From Spyradocola merdavium (GTDB taxonomy: Bacteria; Bacillota; Clostridia; Christensenellales; UBA1750): 28,449 nucleotides of DNA. A model generated the notes under the pieces. It saw only the letters and a program-made list of their open reading frames with translations. It searched no databases and was not told the origin of the DNA. Shown here piece by piece: positions 20,137 through 27,552 of the stretch (positions are counted from its first letter, which is position 1; each line of letters begins with the position of its first letter). Location of the stretch: assembly GCA_018711265.1 (NCBI GenBank), contig DVIM01000159.1, positions 1-28,449 on the forward strand, given 5' to 3'. Both the position numbers and the translations under genes were made by a program.

Positions 20137-21666
20137 ATGTACGCTGTTGAAATGCGCGGCATCACCAAGCAGTTTAAGAACGTGCTGGCGAACAGCAACG
20201 TCGACCTGCTGGTCCAGCGCGGCGAAATCCATTCGCTGCTCGGCGAAAACGGCGCGGGCAAGTCCACACTGATGAACATCCTCTATGGCATGTACGCGCC
20301 CACCAGCGGCGAGATCAGCGTGCAGGGCAAACCCGTCAAGATCGAAAACCCGCTCAAGGCCATCGAGCTGGGCATCGCCATGGTGCACCAGCACTTCATG
20401 CTCATTGAGCCCATGACGGTCGCCGAGAACGTGGTCCTCGGCTACGAGCCGAAGAAGAGAGGCTGCTTTGACTTCAAAAAGGCCGTCTCGGACGTGGAGG
20501 CCCTGGCCAAGGAATACGGCCTGTACGTCGACGCGCGGGAAAAGGTGGAGAACCTCTCCGTCGGCACCAAGCAGCGCGTGGAGATCCTCAAGGCCCTCTA
20601 CCGCAAGGCGGAGATCCTCATCCTGGACGAGCCCACGGCCGTGCTCACGCCACAGGAGGTCACGGACCTGTTCAAGGTGCTGCGCCGGCTCAAGGAGAGC
20701 GGCAAGACCATCCTCATCATCACCCACAAGCTCAAGGAGACCCTGGCCCTGGCCGACACGGTGACCATCCTGCGCAAAGGCCAGGTCATCACCTCCGTCT
20801 CCACCAAGGACGTGGACGAGAGCAAGCTTGCAGAGCTCATGGTGGGGCGCATCGTCTCCTTCCAGGCGGAGAAGAACGAGGTGCCCGGCGAGCACAAGGT
20901 CGTCATGGCCCTGCGCGGCGCCACGGTCGTCAAGGAGAAGCGGAACGCGCTCGACGGCGTGAGCCTGGAGATCCGTTCCGGGGAGATCCTGGGCATCGCG
21001 GGCGTGGAGGGCAACGGCCAGACCGAGCTCATCGACGCGCTCACGGGCCTGCAGCGGCTCCACAGCGGCAGCATCGAGCTGGAGGGGAAGGCGCTCCACG
21101 CCGCGCGCATCACCCCGCGCGCCATGCTGGAGGCGGGCGTGGGCCACATCCCCGAGGACCGCGGCAAGCGCGGCTTTGTCGGCAGCTTCACCATCGCCGA
21201 AAACATCGTCCTCGGCTACCACCGGAAGCGGGAATTCAGCAACCACGGCCTCATCCGGCTCAAGGAGCGGGACGCCTTCGCCCAGAAGGTCGCCGAGCAG
21301 TACGACGTGCGCATGGACTCCATCCGCGACACCGTGGGCTCGCTCTCGGGCGGCAACCAGCAGAAGGTCATCATCGGCCGCGTCTTTGCGCAGGACCCCA
21401 AGGTCATCATCGCGGCGCAGCCCACGCGCGGCGTGGACATCGGCGCCATCGAGTACATCCACGCCCAGATCCTGAAGATGCGCGACGCGGGCAAGGCGAT
21501 CCTGCTCATCTCCGCGGATCTGGAGGAGCTCACCAAGCTCTCGGACGAGATCGCGGTGCTCTACGCGGGCCGCATCGTGGACAAGCGGCCGGCCAAGGAC
21601 TACGACGAAAAGACGCTGGGCGCCCTGATGACGGGCCACGCCGCGGCGGAAGAAAAGGAGGCGTAA
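20137..21666 (+). CDS. ABC transporter ATP-binding protein with two ATPase domains (nucleoside type)
   Basis: A 509-residue cytoplasmic protein with two fused nucleotide-binding domains. The N-terminal half has a full Walker A (GENGAGKST, 36-44), the signature LSVGTKQRVEI characteristic of the nucleoside branch, and Walker B ILILDEPTAVL. The C-terminal half has a degenerate Walker A, GVEGNGQTE without Lys, a good signature LSGGNQQKV and the motif QPTRGVDIGA. One site is therefore likely non-hydrolysing, as in RbsA and NupO relatives. The ATG at 20137 follows GGGGAGAGG; the alternative ATG at 20113 lacks a site. It energises the two permeases that follow directly. Confidence 0.93.
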   Translation: MYAVEMRGITKQFKNVLANSNVDLLVQRGEIHSLLGENGAGKSTLMNILYGMYAPTSGEISVQGKPVKIENPLKAIELGIAMVHQHFMLIEPMTVAENVVLGYEPKKRGCFDFKKAVSDVEALAKEYGLYVDAREKVENLSVGTKQRVEILKALYRKAEILILDEPTAVLTPQEVTDLFKVLRRLKESGKTILIITHKLKETLALADTVTILRKGQVITSVSTKDVDESKLAELMVGRIVSFQAEKNEVPGEHKVVMALRGATVVKEKRNALDGVSLEIRSGEILGIAGVEGNGQTELIDALTGLQRLHSGSIELEGKALHAARITPRAMLEAGVGHIPEDRGKRGFVGSFTIAENIVLGYHRKREFSNHGLIRLKERDAFAQKVAEQYDVRMDSIRDTVGSLSGGNQQKVIIGRVFAQDPKVIIAAQPTRGVDIGAIEYIHAQILKMRDAGKAILLISADLEELTKLSDEIAVLYAGRIVDKRPAKDYDEKTLGALMTGHAAAEEKEA

Positions 21667-21670
21667 CTCG

Positions 21671-22747
21671 ATGACAGTCAGCGGGACCAAGAAAAAGGCC
21701 GGCCTCGCCGAGCGGCTGAGCCAGAACAGCGTCTTCCTCTCGGGCGCAGCGCTGGTGCTGTCGCTGATCGTGGCGGGCATCGTGATGCTCATCGCGGGCT
21801 ATTCGCCGATCGAAGGGTATTCGGCGATGTTCACGGGCGCGTTTGGAAACGTCAGCAACCTCGCCCAGACCCTGGGCACGGCCACGCCCCTGATCTTTGC
21901 GGGCCTGGCGATGGCGTTTGCCGCGCGGGGCGGCATGTTCAACATCGGCATCGAGGGACAGATCATCGCCGGCGCCTTCCCGGCGGCGCTGGTCGGCGCG
22001 TATGTGCAGGGCCTGCCCTGGTTCCTGCACATTCCGCTCTGCTTCCTGGCCGGCATGATCGGCGGCGGCGTCTGGGCGGCGATCGCCGGATTTCTCAAGA
22101 ACAAGCTGCGCGTCAGCGAGGTCATTTTGACCATCATGCTCAACTATGTGGCGCAGTACCTGGCGGAATACCTGGCGAACTACCAGTTCAAGGCCGAGGG
22201 CATGCTCGTGCGCACGGAGACCATCCTCCCCTCCGCGGCGCTGACGCCCCTTGTGCCCTATACGCGCCTTACGGGCGGCATCTTTGTGGCGCTGGCCTTT
22301 GCGGTCCTGATGTGGTGGTTCCTCTCCCGCACGACGGCCGGATACCAGATCCGCGCGATCTCGGCCAACCCCTACGCGGCGGAGGCCGGGGGCATCAACA
22401 TCGCGCGCATGAACCTTCTGACGATGTTCCTCTCCGGCGCGCTGGCCGGCATGGGCGGCGCGGTGGAGGTGCTGGGCGTGCACGGCTACTTCATCACGAA
22501 CATGACGAGCGGCTACGGCTTTGACGGCGTGGCCATCGCGGTCATGGGGCAGTACACGCCCCTTGGCACGGTGGTCTCCGCGCTGATCTTCGGCGCGCTG
22601 CGCGCCGGCTCCACCAGCATGAACCGCATGACCAGCATCCCTGGCGAATTCATCCAGGTCCTGCAGGCGCTGGTCATCCTCTTCGTATCCACGCCCGGCA
22701 TTGTGCGCATGTTCCTCAAGAAGCGCCGCCAGAAGAAGGAGGCTTGA
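21671..22747 (+). CDS. ABC transporter permease, first nucleoside-type subunit
   Basis: A 358-residue multi-spanning membrane protein of the BPD_transp_2 (RbsC/NupP-like) permease family. Hydrophobic helices alternate with short loops. MAFAARGGMFNIGIEGQIIAGAF is the conserved segment that contacts the substrate path, and GYGFDGVAIAVMGQYTPLG lies late in the protein as in NupP relatives. It starts four bases after the ATPase stop, with AAGGAGG inside the end of that gene. The C-terminus is basic and cytoplasmic. It pairs with the shorter permease that follows to form a heterodimeric channel. Confidence 0.93.
   Translation: MTVSGTKKKAGLAERLSQNSVFLSGAALVLSLIVAGIVMLIAGYSPIEGYSAMFTGAFGNVSNLAQTLGTATPLIFAGLAMAFAARGGMFNIGIEGQIIAGAFPAALVGAYVQGLPWFLHIPLCFLAGMIGGGVWAAIAGFLKNKLRVSEVILTIMLNYVAQYLAEYLANYQFKAEGMLVRTETILPSAALTPLVPYTRLTGGIFVALAFAVLMWWFLSRTTAGYQIRAISANPYAAEAGGINIARMNLLTMFLSGALAGMGGAVEVLGVHGYFITNMTSGYGFDGVAIAVMGQYTPLGTVVSALIFGALRAGSTSMNRMTSIPGEFIQVLQALVILFVSTPGIVRMFLKKRRQKKEA
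22736..22742 (+). promoter_or_regulatory. ribosome-binding site choosing ATG 22753 over TTG 22744
   Basis: AAGGAGG lies one base from the TTG at 22744 but ten bases from the ATG at 22753, so the ATG is the likely start of the second permease. Confidence 0.7.
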
Positions 22748-22752
22748 GCAAA

Positions 22753-23688
22753 ATGGAAGACATCCTCTCCGTCGTCACGTCCCTGATCGCGGGGTCGATC
22801 CGCGTATCCATCCCCATCGCCTTTGCGGCCCTTGGCGGAACGCTCTCCGAGCGCAGCGGCATCATCAACATGGGCCTGGAGGGAACCATGCTCATCGGCG
22901 CCTTCTTCGGCGTGGTGGGGTCGTACTTTACGAACAACGTCTGGCTGGGGCTGCTGACGGCCATGCTGGCCGGGGCGCTGTGCGGGCTGCTGCACGGCGT
23001 GCTGACGATCCGGTTTAAGTGCGAGCACGTGCTGGCGGGCGTCGGCATCAACGTGCTGGCCTCGGGCCTTACGGTCGTGCTCCTGCAGATGATCTGGGAC
23101 ACCAAGGGCAAGAGCGCCGAGGTCGCCTCCTTCTCCAACATCAGCCTGCCCGTCATCAACCAGATCCCGGTCCTCAAGGACATCCTGGGCGAGGTCTCGC
23201 CCCTGCTGATCCTGCTGGCCATCAGCGTCGTGGGCGTCTGGTTCCTGCTCTACCGCACGGTCTTCGGCCTGCGCGCGCGCGTCATCGGCGAAAACCCCGA
23301 GGCCGCGGGCTCCATGGGCATCAACGTCTACCGCACGCAGTACATCTGCGTCATCCTCTGCGGCGTGCTGGCGGCCATCGGCGGCGCGTACATGTCCATC
23401 GGCGACATCCACATGTTCAGCCGGGACATGGTCTCCGGCCGCGGCTTCATCGCCCTTGCGGTGGTCATCTTCGGCGGGTGGCACCCGGTGGGCGCGTGGC
23501 TCGGCTCGCTGCTCTTCGGCCTTGCGCAGAGCCTGCAGTACCGCCTGCAGACCGGCAGCATTCCCCCGCAGCTCGTCCAGATGCTGCCCTATGTGGCCAC
23601 CATCGTGGTGCTGATCTTTGCGCGCGGGTCCAGCCGCCGCGCCCCGGCCGCCGAGGGCAAACACTACTACGCGAAGGGAGAACAATGA
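22753..23688 (+). CDS. ABC transporter permease, second nucleoside-type subunit
   Basis: A 311-residue membrane protein of the same permease family, shorter than its partner, as NupQ is to NupP. AFAALGGTLSERSGIINMGLEGTMLIGAFF is the family's conserved N-terminal block. GENPEAAGSMGINVYRTQY forms the central cytoplasmic loop that meets the ATPase, and SGRGFIALAVVIFGGWHPVGAW is the C-terminal block. The end is basic (RGSSRR). I place the start at 22753 because of spacing from AAGGAGG. Its stop overlaps the next ATG by four bases (ATGA at 23685-23688), so the V4R protein is tightly coupled to the transporter. Confidence 0.92.
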   Translation: MEDILSVVTSLIAGSIRVSIPIAFAALGGTLSERSGIINMGLEGTMLIGAFFGVVGSYFTNNVWLGLLTAMLAGALCGLLHGVLTIRFKCEHVLAGVGINVLASGLTVVLLQMIWDTKGKSAEVASFSNISLPVINQIPVLKDILGEVSPLLILLAISVVGVWFLLYRTVFGLRARVIGENPEAAGSMGINVYRTQYICVILCGVLAAIGGAYMSIGDIHMFSRDMVSGRGFIALAVVIFGGWHPVGAWLGSLLFGLAQSLQYRLQTGSIPPQLVQMLPYVATIVVLIFARGSSRRAPAAEGKHYYAKGEQ

Positions 23689-24302
23689 CCATGGAATCCA
23701 ACAGCATCCTGCTTTCCCCCAAGATCGAGGAGGTCCGCAAGATCCTGCGCGAGAAGATCCACATCGACCGGGAGACCTCCGAGGAGATGAGCGCCTACGT
23801 CCGCCGCCAGGAGGCGCTGGTGGACTCCATGCTCAACATGTACAAGCTCTATGACGACGGCGTCCCCTTCCGCCCGACGCTGGGCAACGAGATGCAGGTC
23901 ATGTACATGCGCGAGCGGCAGACGCTCTCCTTCCTGCTCTTCCCGGAGCTGCTCAAGCTGGAGTACGAGGTCGCGCGCGTCATCGGCGACGTGTTCATCG
24001 CGCCCATGCTCATGGGCAAGACCCTGCCCGAGATCCTGAACAGCAACCAGCCCATCGCCGCGCGCCACGGCTATGCGCGCGAGGAGATCGTCGTGGCGCG
24101 GGAGGACTTCGGCATCTACCGCCACTACGAGTGCGCGGACTGCTACGGCCTGCCCAACATCGGCATGAAGATCTGCGCCTACGAGGCGGGCACCGCGGCC
24201 GGCTGTTTTGCCCGGCCCCTGGGGCGGCCGGTCGAGGTCGTGGAGACCAAGTGCTGCGCCAACGGCGATCCCTACTGCGAGTTTGAGGTCCACGTCGGCT
24301 AA
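23685..24302 (+). CDS. V4R-domain protein encoded within the nucleoside uptake operon
   Basis: A 205-residue soluble protein. Residues 1-55 are charged and helical, 65-125 are a helical region with an RERQTLSFLLF segment, and about 130-202 form a V4R (4-vinyl reductase-type) domain. The diagnostic end is GRPVEVVETKCCANGDPYCEFEV, with C190, C191 and C198. H148, C150, C153, C164 and C174 add a dense Cys/His set. V4R domains are small-molecule or metal-binding modules found as sensors and in tetrapyrrole enzymes. The ATGA overlap with a permease gene and the deaminase 24 bases on imply a role in nucleoside salvage, such as ligand sensing or an unusual chaperone. I cannot assign a reaction, and there is no DNA-binding motif that I can see. 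Confidence 0.75.
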   Translation: MTMESNSILLSPKIEEVRKILREKIHIDRETSEEMSAYVRRQEALVDSMLNMYKLYDDGVPFRPTLGNEMQVMYMRERQTLSFLLFPELLKLEYEVARVIGDVFIAPMLMGKTLPEILNSNQPIAARHGYAREEIVVAREDFGIYRHYECADCYGLPNIGMKICAYEAGTAAGCFARPLGRPVEVVETKCCANGDPYCEFEVHVG

Positions 24303-24326
24303 GGCCGCCGCGGGAGGAGGAGAAAG

Positions 24327-25622
24327 ATGAAGACCGTCTTTCAAAACGTCTGGGTCGTGACGGAAAACGCGGCGCGGGACGTGCTGCAGAACGGGACCGT
24401 GGTCGTGGACGGCGACCGCATCGCCTATGTGGGTGCAGGGCTGGACGCGCTCCCCGCCGGGGCGCGCGTCGTGGACGGCAGGGGCAAAAAGCTCCTCATG
24501 CCGGGCCTGGTCAACGGGCACACCCACCTGCCGATGGTGCTCTTCCGCGGCGGCGCGGACGACATGGAGCTGCACACCTGGCTGAACACCCGCGTCTTTC
24601 CCATGGAGGCCAAGGAGACGCCGCAGTCCGTGACCGACGGCGCGGTCCTGGCGCTGTGCGAGATGGCGCGCGCGGGCGTCACCACCGTCAACGACATGTA
24701 CACCCAAAACCGCTGCCTCCTTCCCGCGCTGGAGAAGGTGCCCCTGCGCGCCACGCTCGCCATGGGCCTGTTTGGCCAGGCGGACAACGCGGACGAGCAG
24801 CTGGCCGACGCCGTCGCCTTCCACCGCGAGTTTCACGGCGCGCTGGGGGGCCGGGTGCGCGTGGGCCTCGGCCCGCACGCCGAGTACACGGCCACGCTCC
24901 CCTTTCTGGAGAAGTGCGCGGATGCGGCGCGCCGCCTGGACTGCCCGCTGCACATCCACGTCTCGGAGACGCGCGCGGAGCACGAGGCGTGCATCGGCCG
25001 GCACGGGTGCACGCCCGTGGGCGCGCTCGACCGCGTGGGGTTCTTTGACGGAACGCGCGCGCTGCTCGCGCACGGCGTGTGGCTGAGCGACGAGGACATC
25101 GGGATTGTCGCGGAAAAGGGCGCGGCGGTCCTGCACAATCCCTGCTCCAACCTCAAGCTCGGCTCGGGCATCGCCCGCGTGCCGGAGATGCTCCGCAAGG
25201 GCGTGCGCGTGGCGCTCGCCACCGACGGCGCGGCCAGCAACAACAGCCTGGACCTCTGGGAGGAGATGCGCATCTGCGCCCTGCTGCACAAGGGCCGCCT
25301 GCTGGACGCCACGGTCCTGCCGGCGGAGGAGGCGCTCTACCTGGCCACGCGCGGGGGCGCGCTCGCGCTCGGGTACGAGGACGTGGGCAGCGTCGAGCCG
25401 GGGTTCAAGGCGGACCTCTGCCTCGTGGACCTGGACCAGCCCTATTATCACCCGATGACGGACCTCGTCCACCACATCGTCTACGGCGGCAACTCGCGCG
25501 ACGTGGAGATGACCCTGGTCGACGGCCGCGTGGTCTACGAGCGGGGAACCCCCATCGCAGAGGACCTGGACGCCGTCTGCGCGCGCATCCAGGATCTGTG
25601 GGAGAATTGGTTCAACGCCTGA
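24327..25622 (+). CDS. amidohydrolase, 5-methylthioadenosine/S-adenosylhomocysteine deaminase type
   Basis: A 431-residue metal-dependent deaminase of the amidohydrolase superfamily. GLVNGHTH supplies H65 and H67 for the metal. GGADDMELHTWLNTRVFPMEA is typical of the MtaD/SAH deaminase branch. GPHAEYT has H184, HVSETRAEHE has H211 and E214, AHGVWL has H249 and ATDGAASNN has D300. The active-site set is complete. The reaction would convert the 6-amino group of methylthioadenosine, S-adenosylhomocysteine or adenosine to the inosyl form with release of ammonia. GGGAGGAGGAG precedes the ATG. As last gene of the operon it could act on an imported adenine nucleoside and pass the inosine-type product to the phosphorylase encoded first. 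Confidence 0.88.
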   Translation: MKTVFQNVWVVTENAARDVLQNGTVVVDGDRIAYVGAGLDALPAGARVVDGRGKKLLMPGLVNGHTHLPMVLFRGGADDMELHTWLNTRVFPMEAKETPQSVTDGAVLALCEMARAGVTTVNDMYTQNRCLLPALEKVPLRATLAMGLFGQADNADEQLADAVAFHREFHGALGGRVRVGLGPHAEYTATLPFLEKCADAARRLDCPLHIHVSETRAEHEACIGRHGCTPVGALDRVGFFDGTRALLAHGVWLSDEDIGIVAEKGAAVLHNPCSNLKLGSGIARVPEMLRKGVRVALATDGAASNNSLDLWEEMRICALLHKGRLLDATVLPAEEALYLATRGGALALGYEDVGSVEPGFKADLCLVDLDQPYYHPMTDLVHHIVYGGNSRDVEMTLVDGRVVYERGTPIAEDLDAVCARIQDLWENWFNA

Positions 25623-25630
25623 GCGCAGGA

Positions 25631-25672
25631 AACGCCGTGGGAAGAGTTCCCGCGGCGTTTTTTCTCTCTTTT
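25631..25672 (+). terminator. terminator of the nucleoside operon
   Basis: AACGCCGTGGGAA (25631-25643), loop GAG and TTCCCGCGGCGTT (25647-25659), 13 pairs with one G-T. A T-rich tract follows. Confidence 0.95.
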
Positions 25673-25725
25673 CTGTAATGAAACCGCCTTCTGCGCGTCC
25701 AATGTGTGAGAGGAGGGGAAACGGG

Positions 25726-26205
25726 GTGGACTTTGAAGCGGTGTACCGCGAAAATTTCGCACATGTCTACCGGTTTTTGCCTTCCCTGTGCCGGGACGCG
25801 CATCTTGCCGAGGAGCTCACGCAGGACACGTTCGACCGCGCCTTCCGCAAGGGCGAGCAGTTCAACGGCCGCTGCGAGCTGAAGACCTGGCTGTGCAGCA
25901 TCGCCCGCAACGCCTACTTGAGCGAGTGCCGGCGGGCCCGGCGCCCGGCCCCGCCGGCCGAGGCTGCCCTGGACGTCGACCCCGACGACCGGGACGGGGT
26001 GCTGCGCATCCATCGGGCGCTGCACGACCTGGCGGAGCCGTACAAGGAGGTCTTCACCCTGCGGACCTTGGGCGAGCTGCGCTACAGCGAGATCGGCGCG
26101 CTCTTTGGCCGGAGCGAGAACTGGGCGCGCGTGACCTACTACCGGGCCAAGGTCAGGCTCCGGGAACGAGTCGGAAAGGAGAGGGAACATGACGGAGAGG
26201 ACTGA
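25726..26205 (+). CDS. ECF-type RNA polymerase sigma factor
   Basis: A 159-residue sigma factor. Region 2 spans about 5-72, with LAEELTQDTFDRAFR as the polymerase-binding helix and LKTWLCSIARNAYLSECRR as the -10-reading part. Region 4 spans about 95-150, with a helix-turn-helix around LRYSEIGALFGRSENWARVTYYRAK. I choose the GTG at 25726, preceded by GAGAGGAGGGG, because the family N-terminus (FEAVYRENFAHVYRFL) starts there; the in-frame ATG at 25678 sits in the tail of the preceding terminator. The end overlaps the next gene by 17 bases. That neighbour has a zinc-binding anti-sigma domain, so this is a classical sigma/anti-sigma pair. Confidence 0.88.
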   Translation: MDFEAVYRENFAHVYRFLPSLCRDAHLAEELTQDTFDRAFRKGEQFNGRCELKTWLCSIARNAYLSECRRARRPAPPAEAALDVDPDDRDGVLRIHRALHDLAEPYKEVFTLRTLGELRYSEIGALFGRSENWARVTYYRAKVRLRERVGKEREHDGED

Positions 26206-26998
26206 ACCGAGAGAGACCATCTGCGCCGTCGCGCAGGACATCATGCCGCTGATGCTGGACAACGTCTGCAGCCCGGAGAGCCGCAGCTTTGTCGAGGAAC
26301 ACGTCCGAAACTGCGAGGGCTGCCGCGAGGCCCTGGCGCTCATGCAGGCGGAGGACCGGCAGACCCCCTCGCCCGAGGAGGCGACGAAAAACCGCGCCCA
26401 GTGGAAGGGCGTGCGCCGGTACTGCAAGCGCCTCACCTCCCGGGGATTCCTCCTGGGGCTGGCCGTGACGATCCTGGCCGCTGCGCTGGCGGCCGTCGCC
26501 TATTGGCAGCTCTGGGTGGTCGATTCGACGCCCGTGCCGCTGGACGAGTACGACGTCCGGCTGGTCCGCACGGCGGACGGCTGGGTGGCCCGGGTCTTTG
26601 AAAGCGGGACCTATGTCGGCCAAAGATCCACCCTTGGGGAGGGGGACGGCGGAATCCGCATCACGTTCTGCACCTCCCGCATCCCCAAGCGCGGCGAGCC
26701 GCACACGGTCATCACCCCCCAATACTACCTCCACGAGGGGAAGCTCTACCGCGCGGACGTCGAGGTCTCCCTCGACGAGGGCGCGTACATCGAGCTTGGG
26801 GACGAGGTGACGGAGATCCGCGTCGGCACGCCGGGGAACGACCGGGTAATCTACCGCACGGGCGACGAGATCCCCCTGTGCAGCGCGGAAGAGGAGGAAG
26901 AGATCCGGGCGCACATGCAGCGCACGGCCCGCGCAGACGGCGAGATCCCCTGGGACGGCATGGCGGTCCGCCGCGCGGAAGAAGAAAAAATTTCCTAA
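26189..26998 (+). CDS. zinc-binding (zf-HC2/ZAS) membrane anti-sigma factor
   Basis: A 269-residue single-pass membrane protein. The N-terminal anti-sigma domain carries H38, C42 and C45 in EEHVRNCEGCREAL, the H-x3-C-x2-C zinc motif that holds ECF sigma factors inactive. In some families it responds to thiol stress. A basic stretch and one membrane helix (86-108) follow, then an extracytoplasmic beta-rich domain of about 155 residues without a family I recognise. The ATG at 26189 follows GAGAGGG and overlaps the sigma gene. There is no clear terminator before the next sigma operon. Confidence 0.88.
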   Translation: MTERTEPRETICAVAQDIMPLMLDNVCSPESRSFVEEHVRNCEGCREALALMQAEDRQTPSPEEATKNRAQWKGVRRYCKRLTSRGFLLGLAVTILAAALAAVAYWQLWVVDSTPVPLDEYDVRLVRTADGWVARVFESGTYVGQRSTLGEGDGGIRITFCTSRIPKRGEPHTVITPQYYLHEGKLYRADVEVSLDEGAYIELGDEVTEIRVGTPGNDRVIYRTGDEIPLCSAEEEEEIRAHMQRTARADGEIPWDGMAVRRAEEEKIS

Positions 26999-27003
26999 AA
27001 AAT

Positions 27004-27035
27004 CTTGCAGCGTTTTCCCCCTGTGCGGGGTATGT
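27004..27035 (+). promoter_or_regulatory. possible ECF-type promoter of the third sigma operon
   Basis: CTTGCAGCGTTTT (27004-27016) is followed about 14 bases on by GGGGTATGTG. The first element resembles the TGCAAC-x-TTTT-like -35 boxes expected for autoregulated clostridial ECF factors. A small CCCC/GGGG hairpin lies between the boxes. This is a pattern match by eye and not a proven site. Confidence 0.35.
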
Positions 27036-27060
27036 GTAAGTGAAAGGAGGCAGGGGAAAA

Positions 27061-27552
27061 ATGGAGAGCCTGTCGCTTCGAACTGATGAGAGCATCGACG
27101 AGGTCGTCGAGCGGTACGCCGACATGGTTTACCGCCTGGCCTGTGCGCAGACCGGCCGCAGGGACAGCGCCGACGATGTCTTTCAAGAGGTTTTTCTGCG
27201 GCTTGTGCGACGCAATCCGACCTTTGCCTCCGAAGAACACCGCAAGGCATGGCTGCTGCGCGTAACCCTGAACTGCTGCAAAAAGCTCGGCGCGTCCGCC
27301 TGGAGGCGGCACGTCGTGCCCGTGGAACGCCTGCCCGAGCACGGCCAGGCGGACGATTTCGAGGCCCTGGCCCTGCGCGACGCGCTGGCCCGGCTGCCGG
27401 AAAAGGATCGCGCCGCACTGCACCTGTTCTACGGCGAGGGGCTGACCTCTCGCGAGATCGGCGCGATCACGGGGGAAAAAGAGGCGAGCGTGCGCTCCAG
27501 ACTGTCGCGCGCCCGCGCACAGCTCCGTAAGGAATGGGAAGGGGGAGCATGA
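27061..27552 (+). CDS. ECF-type RNA polymerase sigma factor (SigV-like by context)
   Basis: A 163-residue sigma factor. Region 2 is about 13-80, with SADDVFQEVFLRLVRR and HRKAWLLRVTLNCCKKL. Region 4 is about 100-160, with LPEKDRAALHLFYGEGLTSREIGAITGEKEASVRSRLSRAR containing the helix-turn-helix. The ATG at 27061 follows AAAGGAGG. Its stop overlaps the ATG of an RsiV-like membrane protein, so the pair resembles the SigV/RsiV lysozyme-response system of Bacillus and Enterococcus. The signal is inferred from the partner and not from the sigma itself. Confidence 0.88.
   Translation: MESLSLRTDESIDEVVERYADMVYRLACAQTGRRDSADDVFQEVFLRLVRRNPTFASEEHRKAWLLRVTLNCCKKLGASAWRRHVVPVERLPEHGQADDFEALALRDALARLPEKDRAALHLFYGEGLTSREIGAITGEKEASVRSRLSRARAQLRKEWEGGA

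Noticed and set aside
23667..25475. A 602-codon minus-strand open frame opposite the V4R and deaminase genes
   Set aside because: It is a shadow frame over two real genes, with no start signals.
25678..25725. ATG at 25678 as start of the second sigma factor
   Set aside because: It lies in the T-rich tail of the terminator and would add a non-family N-terminal extension; the GTG at 25726 has a strong ribosome-binding site.
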